Origin: Hortaea werneckii
Lineage: Eukaryota; Ascomycota; Dothideomycetes; Mycosphaerellales; Teratosphaeriaceae
Assembly: GCA_037044905.1 (NCBI GenBank)
Contig: JBAOKB010000071.1
Location: forward strand, 124,001-188,000
DNA: 64,000 bases
Direction: 5' to 3'
A model generated the notes under the pieces. The model was given only the letters and a program-made list of their open reading frames with translations, searched no databases and had not been told where the DNA came from. A program made the translations under genes and the position numbers. This document shows positions 11,801-22,814 of this stretch, piece after piece; position 1 is the stretch's first letter; every line of letters starts with the position of its first letter.

Positions 11801-12779
11801 GCCATAGTTGACCAATTTGGCAAGACTGACAGCAGTCTCGCATAGTTTCTTGCGCATGCTAGGATGCTTCTCAACGAAGGGCGAAGGACATTCTTCAATG
11901 ACCTTTTGATTCCGTCGTTGGATCGAGCATTCTCTTTCGCCATAATGAATAGCTTCTCCAAGCCCATTGCCGAACACCTGGACTTCGATATGGTGGCCCT
12001 CGGCAACGTAGCGTTCAATGAATAGACCGGCGTCTGCTCCAAGTCAGCTCAGGCTTCATGTCACATACAAAGGTGGCAGCTACTTTTAAACAGTGTCTCG
12101 CCTCTCGATCGAACAGTTTTGAATCCTTGCTTAACATCCTGTGGTTCATGACAAACGACTAAACCCATGCCACCTCCGCCGCCTGTCGCTTTGAGCATGA
12201 CCGGGTAGCCAATCCTCTCGCTCTCCTTGATCGCTTCATCTTCGGTTTCGACAAGTCCCTTCGTGCCAGGGACAATTGGCACGCCGGCCTGCTCAGCGAG
12301 TCCCCGAGCAATGTGCTTCACTCCAAACTCTGCTAGCCGTTAGACACTCTTGGGATGGAAGGGGACGGGGACGTGGAACTCTTACTTTCAATCGCCTCTG
12401 CACTTGGACCACACCATGCAAGCCCTGCCTTTTGGACTGATCTTGCAAAGTCCGCATTCTCTGAAAGAAAACCGTAACCCGGGATAATGGCATCTGCGCC
12501 ATTTTCTTTAGCTGCTTCTATGATGGCATCTCCATCAGTATACGCTGTAGAGTTCGGGCCTGATAATTGTATAGCGACATCTGCTTGAGAAACATGTAAC
12601 GAAGCTGCATCTGCGGGAGTGTATATGCTGATCGTCTTTATCCCAAGTTGCTTCGCAGTCTTGATGATTCGGCAGCTGCCGTGCTCAGTCAGCATGGAAC
12701 CAAATGAAGGCCTTCTGGGTCATATCACGTACGCGATCTCGCCGCGATTAGCTATCAGAAGCGTCTTGATCTGTTCCAT
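8845..12779 (-). CDS. lamA: LamA-type biotin-dependent carboxylase (urea carboxylase-like, with PxpC/PxpB domains)
   Basis: Multidomain cytosolic enzyme of the urea-carboxylase family without an allophanate hydrolase part; in Aspergillus nidulans lamA is needed to use 2-pyrrolidinone as nitrogen source. Exons: 12779-12733, 12675-12386, 12329-12084, 12033-9146 and 9092-8845, all with clean GT-AG sites. Domain order: biotin carboxylase (about 1-450; IANRGEIACRI, the ATP-grasp loop GGGGGMG, EMNTRLQVEH), a KipA/PxpC-like domain (about 460-770; LVQDLPGRPHVGKGIPHSGA), a KipI/PxpB-like domain (about 800-1060), and biotinyl carrier with LEAMKLE, the Lys being the biotin site, near the C-terminus. One frameshift near 11585: KSMQPVD is followed by IGTAIEARVYAENP in the -1 frame. 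Restoring one base gives 1239 aa. It is divergent from lamB across a 346 bp promoter. Confidence 0.9.
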
Positions 12780-13125
12780 CTCCTCAAAGAATCTCAGGAC
12801 ACCACCAATGACGGGACACAAACAACATGGGCGAAGTCTGTGGACGTATGAGATATATTCGTCTCCTTATCACAAGCTCGCCAGACTGCGGGGGCACCAC
12901 AGCGCTAACACACGTCAACATGAGGGGCCGCTACGCTATTGATTGACATTTGACGCAGGTACCGGGCGAAAGCACACTGCCTATCATGGCAGGTCCATCC
13001 TGTTCGGCCGACGACGTCAGGGTGATTAGCAGCCCTCTAAAGCTACCTTCCATCGTTGGTACTGTAGAGATCAAGATTACAATTCCCTCACTCTACTCTG
13101 ATTTGTAACAATTTCACGACCAGCC
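12780..13125. promoter_or_regulatory. Bidirectional lamA-lamB promoter with GATA-factor site
   Basis: The 346 bp between the two divergent start codons must hold both promoters. CTTATCA at 12866-12872 is TGATAAG on the minus strand, a perfect HGATAR site for AreA-type nitrogen regulators; a second TATC lies near 12983. A CCAAT pentamer is at 12804-12808, about 25 bp upstream of the lamA ATG. Pathway-specific (AmdR-like) sites cannot be assigned by eye. Confidence 0.5.
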
Positions 13126-13944
13126 ATGGGGCCTATCCAGAAGAAAGTTCACATCAACGTCGACCTTGGTGAAGGCTATGGCAATTTCAAATGTGGTCCA
13201 GATGAGGAACTCATTCCCATGATTGACCATGCGAATGTGGCTTGCGGCTTCCATGCTGGCGATCCTTTGATCATGCAGCAGACTGTTCGAGCATGCAAGC
13301 AGCACAACATCGCTATCGGCGCTCATCCTGGCCTCCCGGACATTCAGGGTTTTGGTCGAAGAGAAATGAAGTTGAGTCCGGAGGAGCTGACTGCAATGGT
13401 GAGATATCAGGTCGGGGCGCTGAAGGCTTTCCTCGACGCTGAAGGTGTGCCACTGCACCATGTCAAGCCTCACGGAGTGCTCTATGGAATGATGTATCGG
13501 GACAGAGATGTGTGCCGCGCAGTCTATGAGGGCGTGCCAAAAGGAACACCTGTCTTTGGCCTGGCAGGTACTTTCCACGAGGAGACCGCTGAAGAGATAG
13601 GTTTGCCATTTGTCGCTGAGTTATACGGCGATGTGAAATATAACGCAGATCGGACGCTGGTTATCGATCGGAAGAAGAAGTAAGGGCAATGTGGAATCAA
13701 CATTGAACTTCCACAGAGGCTGACATTTGACAGAGCTTGGACGACGGACGAGATCAAGAAGCACATCTCCTCACAGATCGAGAACTCTTCGGTCACCGCC
13801 GTGAATGGACAAGATGTTGACTTGCCAATCGGTGATCATGATGTGTCCCTCTGCTGCCATAGCGACAGTCCCGGCGCTGTACAGATTGTATCTGCAGCAC
13901 GTCAAATGGTCGACGAACATAACAAGAAGCAAGGATTCGCTTGA
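13126..13944 (+). CDS. lamB: LamB/YcsF family protein (5-oxoprolinase subunit A-like)
   Basis: A LamB/YcsF protein; the bacterial relative PxpA is the ATP-dependent cyclic-amide hydrolysing subunit of 5-oxoprolinase, and A. nidulans lamB is needed for lactam (2-pyrrolidinone) use. Two exons, 13126-13679 and 13734-13944, separated by a 54 nt intron (GTAAGG...CAG); the product is 254 aa, the usual family length. Typical signatures are INVDLGEGYG at the N-terminus, ANVACGFHAGDP, GAHPGLPD, HVKPHGVLY, and the C-terminal LCCHSDSPGAV containing a conserved H-x-D. The frame is intact. Divergent transcription from lamA and the matching PxpA versus PxpB/PxpC content argue that the two products form one lactam-opening system. 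Confidence 0.93.
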
Positions 13945-14328
13945 CCTTTGCTGCGCTGCACGTTCACGATGAGCGTGGCCAGTTCAAAAATGGCTTGTTG
14001 TTCATCAAGAATCCAAGGTTGTGGGACTGGTAAGTATTCTGGAAGACAGATGGGACCGGAACTCTGTTCATGGAGGATTGAAAGCTTTAGCCACAAATGC
14101 ATTCGAATCATTGGTCTTGCGGGTTCTCTTAAGATGCTGTCTACGTAACATCCCAAGGCACAATGGTTTATTCTTAAGAAAAATTCAACTATGGAAATTT
14201 CGACGATCGATGAGCGGCCTTGCTCGGAAGCAAAAAGCAGACACTCAATTGTGAGACTTGTAGATGGCCGTAGCAGAATGCAAACGTCTCGATTGTTGCT
14301 CGTCAGGCAGCTTACCAAACTTTGCATT

Positions 14329-14390
14329 ATCCAGAGCAACACTCTTCTGAAACTAGACAGACAGATACTCAGAGGAGTGTTGCTCTGGAT
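14329..14390. repeat. Near-perfect inverted repeat (22-nt arms, 18-nt loop)
   Basis: Arm TCCAGAGCAACACTCTTCTG (from 14330) and its reverse complement (to 14389) differ by one internal base; an extra outer A-T pair extends the stem to 22 bp. The loop is 14351-14368. It is not adjacent to any recognised gene, so a 3'-end signal is unlikely. A small foldback element or small-RNA precursor is possible. Confidence 0.6.
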
Positions 14391-16835
14391 CTGAAAAGCA
14401 CTTGGAGTCGCAGTGGTACTTGATCGCGCTTTGAGTCACCATTCAATCCTGACTTTCCTTACTGGGTGGGTGGGTGTTAACAGAAGTTGAACTGGCAATT
14501 CGAGGTTAGCCCGGCGTTCACCTGGGTTCGTGTTGGCACCGTAGGTACCAGACAGGAGAGCTTCAGGAGTCTTTGGGGGGCATTTGTAGCAATTCCCTCG
14601 GAAGAGAAGATACTCTGTACGGAGAGATTGTGCAGGGAACAAGACTCAATACAAGGTCTCTGTGGGAGGACTATACAGAGGAACCCCATAGAAGCCTTTG
14701 GGAGAACCCGTTGAGAGGGCAGCGTACGGATCACTTTCGTAGAGGAAATTCTGTACGGAAGATTTTGTACGGATCTACTCGTGTACAAGTCAATTCTGTT
14801 ATGCGTCGGACGACGCGCTGATCGAGGTCGGTTGCTACACAATTTCTGTAGGCTTCACAACCTAAATTGCAATAGCTAGCATTGCTCGCTATGCTTTTAC
14901 GGTCGAGAAGCCACAATCGTCTTTGAAATTAAGCCACGTCTTTTCTGGATTTTCTACCAGTATCGACGGTCATACGGGTCCCAAATCATACAGTCAAAAT
15001 GTCGATGCTATAGAACATCAACTTCTCGACGACTTTGTTCGGTGTTGCTGTCAGAGTAAATGGGTTCGCTCAGCTCTAGAGTGTTCCGCTGCGACGAATT
15101 GTCGATCTCATCAAGTCTAGTCCCTGTCGGCTAATGCGCAAAGCCCCCGGAACACCAACGCCTGCGCACGTCTCTTAAATTGCGGTCGTCCGTGAACCGT
15201 GGACTTTTTCCTTTATTTTTATAAATTTTGATTTTGCCATCATTTGGTGGACTGATAGACAAATAGCTAGTCCGATTCTGCCATTTGATTCACTGAACTT
15301 GATCGAATAATCATTTAGAGAGGCCGACGGGGAGTATGTGTACGTTTGGATCTCAAAAGCGATGATTTATTTGGCCAGAATGAAGTAAAACTACCGGTGG
15401 AATCGTCACTTGCGCTGTACTATTATTGCGAGTTGATTAGTATTGGGTATTGCACAATGTTCGTCGAACTTGGAATGAGTTCGGCGAGAACGGAGATGGA
15501 AACCCAGAGTTCAAGTGGTAGCTTACTGCCGCGCTCGCCTGCAGGCTTGAGGCAAATTAGTGGGAGTTGAATGTCCATTTGTTGTTGCAATCTTGTCTTC
15601 ACTTGAATAATTACTGAGTGAGAGCTATAAGCGGTGCTGACTTGATATGAAAATGGACGACAATTGGGGCTGGTCAGGATTTTTGATTCGTGAGTTGTGT
15701 GAAAAAGGCTGGTAGGCTTGAACATGGCGACAGAGCTGTGGTTGGCTCCAAATGGGTACTCTTGACATTTGATGGAAAGGTTGTGAGTGATAATACAAGT
15801 CCTGAGTGAGTCGAGCGTGAGATGCAACTCGAGTTGAGCTGCACTGGAGAGAGCTTGAGCTGCAACTCGGCAACCTCAGTTGAAGCTTCAGTTGTCAAGT
15901 TTCTTTTGTGGGTGGTTGTAGTTGGGAACAATGTCCCGTTTGAGAAAGAAATTCCTCAGAATCAGGATCGAAAGGATCGTGAGCTGAACCGGAGCGGCAA
16001 TTCGATTTTCCATTGGAATAGTCAAAGGCTTTTCCAATATAGATATTACGATTCACCGCCACCGTTGAGTTGTCTAACACTCTGCAATAGTTGGTATTTA
16101 AGGAGCTGTATACTACGTGCCTCGTTGAACTGTGGTCGATCTCCAGCTTCATTCAGCCATGTTACCTTCATTCAATGCTCTGCAAACGACTAGAAAACTC
16201 ACCGAACGCCAAAACGCGATCGATTATAAGCTTCACAATAGGCGTATGCTACGTGCTGCATTGGTATACGATCAATCATGAAAAGAGTATACCGTAGACT
16301 CGGCGCTGCATACACGCATTGAACCACGCTGTTGCACGATCTATCAGGCAAAGGGCCCATGTCCCGCGAGCATCTGCCGAAAAGCACCTCGGTGCTTGAA
16401 TATTTGGGTTCTGGGACCCCCTCAACGGCTCGCAGTGCTTAATTCCATTAGTCTTTCTAACTCTTTCGGGGCCCTCGGCCGAAACTCGTGTGGTGATTGA
16501 CCCATAGCTTGCCGCTGGTCTTGACTCTTCCAAGGCCAGCTTGCTATGCTGTATCTGGCCATCTGTGTTGTGAATAGGTGCTGAAGCGATAGATTACAAG
16601 ATACAGTCCGCTTGAACATGCAACGACGGCCTGATCAAGCTATCTGGAATTCTTCGACAGAGAAAGTGTTGATGCACATGTCTTCCAGTTGGACAAAAAT
16701 TGCAAGATCGGAATGCTTTGAAAAGTACTCATACAGTCATAATATCTTCAGAAGAGAAAACAATGCCATCTGAGCCAGCCAGATCGCTATTCAACGCTTC
16801 ATTTGCAAGCGATCTGGTTTGATATGGCCGAGCGG

Positions 16836-16877
16836 TGCTACTGCCAAGGCGCAGCTACAAGGCTGCGCCTTGTAGCA
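16836..16877. repeat. GC-rich hairpin downstream of the CFEM receptor gene
   Basis: AAGGCGCAGC (16846-16855) pairs with GCTGCGCCTT (16862-16871) across a 6-nt loop. TGCTAC (16836-16841) pairs with GTAGCA (16872-16877) after a 4-nt bulge. It lies about 90 nt past the stop of the minus-strand receptor gene, probably inside its 3' UTR. Confidence 0.55.
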
Positions 16878-16963
16878 GTAACATCACCGTAAAGTGTTTG
16901 ATGTCAAAAGAGAATTCCATGTTGTGGAGTCCGTTGTGTCTAGAAGAGCTGTAGTTCCTCTCT

Positions 16964-18567
16964 TCAGACATGCGAGTCTGGACCTTTCTCATCCCTCTCC
17001 CCCAAGTCATTCTTGAGATAGAAGTCTTCCTTGCCATTGATCAAGTCCACTTGTGAGCTTGACGAGGGTGCGCGTCCGTTGGAGACAGCAGTCACAGTCA
17101 TGCTCTTCTGAATCTGTGGTGGTTGGCCGGTCTGGGATCTGTTGGAGAGTTCCGTTACAGACTTCTTTGTAGAGAATTGCCGGCTGCTGTATAGAGAGCT
17201 CATCTTGCTCATGCTCACTTCATAGATTGAGCGTACCATTCCGGCCATCGGAGGCATGTTGGCACAGATGCAGGTTGCGCCGCCTTCGATGATGGACCAG
17301 AGAGCGACTTTTACGTAATCGTAAGTGAGATGTTCGTCGAGTCGCCGAAGAGGACGATGTACTTGAGACGGATGCAGCTGCAAATGAGGGCGAAGATGCC
17401 GACGGAGAAGGTGGCCAAGATACCGACTTTCTTCGCATTTGAGACCTCCAGCCCGAGAACCTTCGGAATCGGTAGGATGAGGACAAGAACATCCAGGACA
17501 ATGTTGATACCAGCACCAGAGTAAATGGCTGCGTTGAAATGGAAGCATTTGCCCTCATGTTCCGTGGGGTTCCACCTCAGCCAGTTGTAATTGACAGGTT
17601 GACATGCCTTGAGGATGCCTATAGTGAGGGCTGCCCAGTATCCAGCGCACAGCGCTAATGCTCCCCAACAGGCCCATCGAAACTTCCGGGCGACAGTCGA
17701 AGGGAAAATGCGAAGCAAAAGCAAGCAGATCGAAATCTTGGTGGCGGATATCACAGCGAGGTAGAAGATTTCACTTATGAAAAACCACTGAGAGAGTCAG
17801 CTGAGGCTTCCAAACCATGGCGAAGAAGATGTGTGGACGTACAAACAGAATTTCTTGGATGTTGTCGTAGGCCAAATTCCACATGTCGGAGCCGAGGCCA
17901 ACGACTGACACTGTCATGTTGTTAGAACGCACTGAGCTCGCAACAGCATTTTCACTCTGCTTTGAGATGGCTTACTTTTAATCGCCACTGAAATACCCAC
18001 TGTGTAGAAGATGTAGGTGAGTGCCATTGTGTAATCATCCCATCCAAACCCAGGGCCTTTGAACAGGGGTGAGCGGACGTAGAAGCGACTGGCTACTACG
18101 ATGGTGCCGAATATCTGGAAGAACGCGCATGTCCTCCATAGCATGCCGCTGCTGTCTCGCTCAGGCCTGCCACAAAGGTCTGCTTGGTACTTTGCCGCGT
18201 CTGGTGACGGGTCAGTACAACCAATTCGGGAAGAGGAACATCAAGAGGGACAAACTCAAAGACTCTTTGGTAGTACAGCTCACAAGCATGCACTGTGTCG
18301 ATAGCTCGGTGAGCTTCTTGTTGTTGCAGACGCAGTCCAAATCGGTCAATTCGCAATCCACCTGGGAGATAGCCTGTGCTGAGCATTGCAGCTGATGGCA
18401 AGGTTAGAACAGGCTCGAATCCAGCGAGTAGGGAAGCGTACTGCACACGGAGGGATCGAGTCTCCCACAGGCTTATCCTGATTCTCCAAAGACGTATCAT
18501 TGGCAGCCAGTACCGGCATCGCAGGTAATATGGCCAGCATGGCCACAATCGTCAAAAAGAGCTTCAT
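16964..18567 (-). CDS. CFEM-domain Pth11-like seven-helix receptor, with one apparent frameshift
   Basis: Plasma-membrane protein with an extracellular CFEM cysteine domain ahead of a rhodopsin-like (Pth11-type) membrane domain; relatives sense surfaces or host cues. Exons: 18567-18442, 18391-18256, 18200-17976, 17910-17843, 17787-16964. A signal peptide (MKLFLTIVAMLAILPAMPVLA) precedes the CFEM domain. After splicing all eight cysteines follow the family spacing: PPC-ALQC, QVDC, TDLDCVC, STQC, MLVSC, then C after 15 residues. The membrane part has GWDDYTMAL, the ATKIS helix and KACQPVNYNW. Near 17315 STNISL is followed by TYDYVKVALWS in the -1 frame; restoring one base gives 459 aa. The cytosolic tail is Ser-rich. 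The second intron donor (GTTTGT) is weak but is supported by CFEM spacing. Confidence 0.88.
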
Positions 18568-20172
18568 TATGCCAGCTGCAATGAGGCAAGAAGACGAGTT
18601 GAAATGCGTATGTCACGCCAGCCTGTGGTAGAGGTGAAGGCAGAAAGAAGGGGTCGGGTGAAGAACTGCCTGGGGATCCTGACGTGCAAAGGCCATGGCT
18701 TATAACGTCGAACTACCTGGGGAGTAGCTAACAATGTCTCTGACTCGAGAGGTGCAGAACACTGGACATGAAAGGATCTCATCACGCATAGCGATGACTG
18801 CCAGAAAGGCGAAAGGCAGCGCTAGGCAGTTCAGAAGGGAAGCGGCGGGTGATGATCTTCTGAAATCGCACAAACATGGCCTTGGAGGCGTCAGAGTATC
18901 GACAAAGTCCCGAAAGTTTGTCTGGTCGGCAGCTGGGTACCTGGTCCCTGGAGCAGCGCCCGACGCAAAGACCTTTCTTCGATCCTACTGGTTGGCTGTA
19001 ACTGTAGATTTTGCAGGTGTAACACCAGCAGACAGCTGAATCACGTTGGGAGATGTTGATTAGCCATGTTCATTATTTCTTGGTAGAGGGCGGTGCCGAG
19101 ACAGAAGGAGAGGCGTGCTGTACACGCCGCTGCGGGACTTCGAGGATGGTGGCGTGATGGCGAGGCATTGAGAACCACAGATCGCAATCAACCGCGTGGT
19201 GTCGCCTACATCCATTGGACAGTGAGCACCGTTGCCAACGTCTTAATGAAGGCCACGCCGCGCAATGCTTTGGGTAGTCCATGAGACCGGTTTCTTTCCG
19301 GCGCCTGTTGAAGCAGGGTGTGATTATGCGGGAGGTCGCGGGAGGTGAATTGTCGAGTCAGTGAAGCAACAGAAGGTTCCGCTCGAGCTTCGGCCATGGT
19401 CCGGGCGACCAGCAGTACAGCCTCCCATTGATCAACCAGTGTCCAGTAGGTTATTCGGCGGGTGCAGATCTGGGGTCTCCCCGAAAGCGTGGAATGCGGT
19501 TATGCAAACCGGTGCAACCCGGTGGGTGGGTGGGATGACTAGTTTGGGTCAAGTGGTATAACCCTTTTGGTAAACGTCAAACATGATTCTGTCGGAATAG
19601 TGTGATATGTAGTGCTTTGGAAGCTGTGGCGACATGTGGGTGCATTCCATTTGCACGCCGGCACGGCTCCGCGATTCCGAAGGGGCGAATGGGGCGAAAG
19701 ACGTTTTGATTAATAAGTAGTTGGTCAGTTGAATCATGGAATGGTTCCATGGGTGCAGGCGTGTTCTTGTCTGCGGTTGTCTGGATGGTTGGGTGGTTGG
19801 GTGGCTGATCGGCTCACTGCTAGTAGCACTACTACATAGTATGTGCTCCTGAGTTGGAAATTGCAATTGTAATTCTATTCAATACCTGGTACCTTACGTT
19901 AACTCCGTAATTCCAGACACGGACTTCAAGCACAAGCCCCAGTCTTATCGATAGCACATGCGTATTGTAGGAGGCAAGAGGAGGTAGCCGCAGTCATCAG
20001 TCTACTACATAGTACTGATTACATTATGCCCAAGACATTACGTCACGTGTCATCTGTGACTATTGGGTGATGCATCAAGTCGAGATTTGCTGTTAGCATC
20101 CATATTGTCATTCCAGGTTGGGCTTCCACCACATATCAACGCTGATCCAGCAGTATTACCATTATCCTCATC
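18568..20172. other. Intergenic between divergent receptor and eIF2D genes
   Basis: About 1.6 kb with no gene recognised. Two copies of the 11-mer ACTACATAGTA occur, at 19831-19841 and 20004-20014. Confidence 0.45.
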
Positions 20173-22133
20173 ATGTTTAAGAAGAAGCCGAGCATAAAAC
20201 CAGCGGCCCCGCTGCGATCGTCCGACCGCAGAAAGCTCGCGGATCAGATCATCCAGGACTATCAGCTCAAACAACCAGAGCCCACCGACCCCACGCCCGA
20301 CCAGAAGGCCGAAGCAACCACTGCGCACACAAGCCTGCGGAATGCACTGCTCCCCGACAACGTGCAGTCTGCGAAATTCACAACGACGAGTGGACCTGAC
20401 CTGAAGCAAGTGAATGGGACGGTGTACGTGGGCAGCCATGATGGCGAAGAGGCACGCATACTATGGTTCCAGATCGAGCGACGAATCTACCCGTCAGTGT
20501 ATACCTTATGGAAGAATGCGGACCTGGTGCCGCTATTACACACACCCGAGATCGTCGTGAAGAAGTTACAGGGAGGAGCTGATCTCATGACACCCGGTCT
20601 TGCCGGCGGGCCGCCTTTTCCACCGAAAGCGAAGAAGGATGCTGTGGTTGCCATTGCGAGCGTGAACAAACCGAGCGTACCTGTCGCGGTCGGCGTCTGC
20701 GAGATCGACGTGAGCACCCTGCAGGAGGTCCAGGGCACACGAGGCCATGCTGTGGAGAACATCCATTGGTTCGGCGACGAGCTGTGGAGTTACAGTCCAA
20801 ATGAGAGGCCGGGAAGAGCTGCGCCCGACATGATTGAGGGCTGGGCAAAATTGGTGACTGATGAGGACCTTGTCGCTAAAACCCATGATGTAACGCTCGA
20901 AGACGAAGATGAGGTTGGCGGTGTATCACTGGCTGGTGGGAGTCCCTCAGCAGAGGATCAGGCCATCGGCGAGAAAGCTGCTGCAGGTAACTCCCAGGAT
21001 GTAACAAGCTTGGCCCAATCTCTCGACAAGGCAGATATGCCACAGTTGAGCCAGAAGGAGCTGGACAATGCCTTCCGACAGGCTTTCTTTTACGGGATTT
21101 ATCACCATAAGATGACGCAGCCCAACACGCCAAACCACGGTATGGTGTTTCCTCTTGGCCAATCCTTCGTCATGAGCACTTTGATCCAGCCGTTTCTACC
21201 TGCCTTCACCCCCGAGCAAAGTCAGCAAATGCAGATCAAGAACACAAGTTGGAAGAATGTGAAAAAATTCATCAAGACCATGGATAAGGACAAGATCATT
21301 AAGAGCAAAGAGAAGGATAGGCACGAGACCATCATCCAGGACATCGACTTTGACGACGTTGCAATTCGAGATTTCAAGCCCTACCGATTGCCGAAGAAAG
21401 AGGCGATGGGCGGCACTACCCAAGGCAGAGGGGAAAAAGCAACCGAAAACATTGACACTGGCGATGATTCTGTCGGCCAGAAGCTTCAGGTGGTCAGCTT
21501 TACAAGCCGACGTCAAAACTGCAACCTCTCTTCGAAGCGGGTGGAGGAGGCTCCAAGCAGCTGTTCACGCCTCCCGAAGTGCGAGAACTCATCACAAATT
21601 ACATCGACAAGGAGAAGCTCGTTTCAGAGACCAACAAACGGCTAGTCAAGCTCAACGCAATACTGGGCAATGCCGTCTTTGACGGCTCAGGCTCGCTGGA
21701 CAAAGAAGTCCTTGCCAAAGGCACGGTCCCGCGCGACGCCTTGCTAGACCGAGTACTCGGCGCCATGAACAAGTCCTACGCCATCCTTCGCAACAGCGCC
21801 GACCCCAGCACGATGAAAACCAAGAGCGGAGCGCCACCCAAGATCCACATTACGCTGGAGACTCGGTCCGGCAATAAGACGGCGACGAAAGTCTCCGGGC
21901 TGGAAGCGTATTACATCAACCCGCGTCCTTTGGCAGATGAGCTGCGCAAGGTGTGCGCAGGCAGTACGTCTATAGAGCCGCTAGCGGGCGCGGCGAAGAA
22001 GAACGAGAAGGAGGTCATGGAAGTCATGATACAGGGCCCACAGAAGGATGCTGTAGTGAAAGCCCTCGAGCGGCGTGGCGTTAATGCCAAGTGGGTTGAG
22101 TATCTAGATAAGACCAAGGGAAAGAAGAAGTAG
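20173..22133 (+). CDS. TMA64: Translation factor eIF2D / Tma64 (ligatin family), with one apparent frameshift
   Basis: Ribosome-associated factor that delivers tRNA to, or recycles, 40S subunits. The N-terminus MFKKKPSIKPAAPLRSSDRR is the family signature. A PUA domain covers roughly residues 90-180 (GTVYVGSHDGEEARILWF is just before it), a SWIB/winged-helix region lies near residues 440-540, and a SUI1/eIF1 domain sits at the C-terminus (about 555-645; IHITLETRSGNKTATKVSG). Single exon. At about 21503 the frame slips: KLQVVSF continues as YKPTSKLQPLFEAGGGG in the -1 frame, as if a T were missing from GCTTTAC. Restoring it gives 653 aa. The acidic linker (about 235-260) and KEKDRHE stretch are low complexity. 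Confidence 0.93.
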
Positions 22134-22814
22134 ACAGTGTTTGTGAATGCAGCAGTTTTGCCTTTCGAGGACGCAAGGATTGCAATGTCTCAAAGATTAG
22201 TGATGCGTAGCTCCATGATGTGAATCGTCTCATGCTACGGTACCTGTCAATGGTAGCATCTCATGGCGCAGTTGGATGAGACTGTACTGACCACTGTCTC
22301 GATCCGGGCATGTTGGGCCATGTGTGTATATTGCTACCTAGGTAGGTAAGAAGACCAATTATCCGCAGAAAATTCCTGGCAATCCAATTGGCATGGAAGA
22401 AGGTGGGTGGCTAGGGTTGATCAGGGTTACATGACAGCCTGTTGCACCCCGTATCTAGTAATAAATCATTACCATCTCTGGACAATTGCGTCAGGTGCGG
22501 CGCACTTTCGTTGTTGCACTCCTGCCTGATGCATTGTACTACATGGCATGGCGTTGACTAAGCTCCCAATGTTGAGAAGGGTTGCGGTCATACGTGATCT
22601 TCTAGCAGCTACATTAGACTCGTACGAGCCATCAGCCAACTCCAAGTGTTCGAGGAAATTGAATACAACATAAGAGGACAGCGCATTGACAGAACGAATA
22701 CATGTACAGGTATCTCCACACGCCTAGAGCGCCTATGTACAACTCATGCTATTTCCCATATCCATGTTAAAAGACTTCACGCACGCGCTCTATCGAAACC
22801 TTCTAGCCTTTTCT
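22134..22814. other. Intergenic, convergent 3' flanks
   Basis: Shared 3' flank of eIF2D and the complex I gene; no gene seen. The palindrome TACCTAGGTA is at 22335-22344. Confidence 0.45.

Larger units (their letters stand above)
13945..16963. other. Three-kilobase gene-poor region
   Basis: No reading frame with recognisable protein character. It holds two strong hairpins (listed separately), an AT-rich patch near 15200-15320, a cluster of TGTACGGA words at 14610-14780, and a palindromic CAACTCGAGTTG near 15825. It may contain relics of mobile DNA, but no terminal repeats, transposase or LTR were recognised. Confidence 0.4.

Noticed and set aside
13945..16963. Intact transposon in the 3 kb gene-poor stretch
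   Set aside because: No transposase or reverse-transcriptase motifs, no terminal repeats flanking a common interval, and only short frames.
18395..18430. tRNA-like B-box (GGCTCGAATCC) near 18414
   Set aside because: No matching A-box or cloverleaf arms, and it lies inside an intron of the CFEM receptor gene.
20173..21645. Reading the 490-codon eIF2D frame as a complete protein
   Set aside because: It ends in a low-complexity, non-homologous tail, while the SUI1 domain that the family needs continues immediately in the -1 frame.
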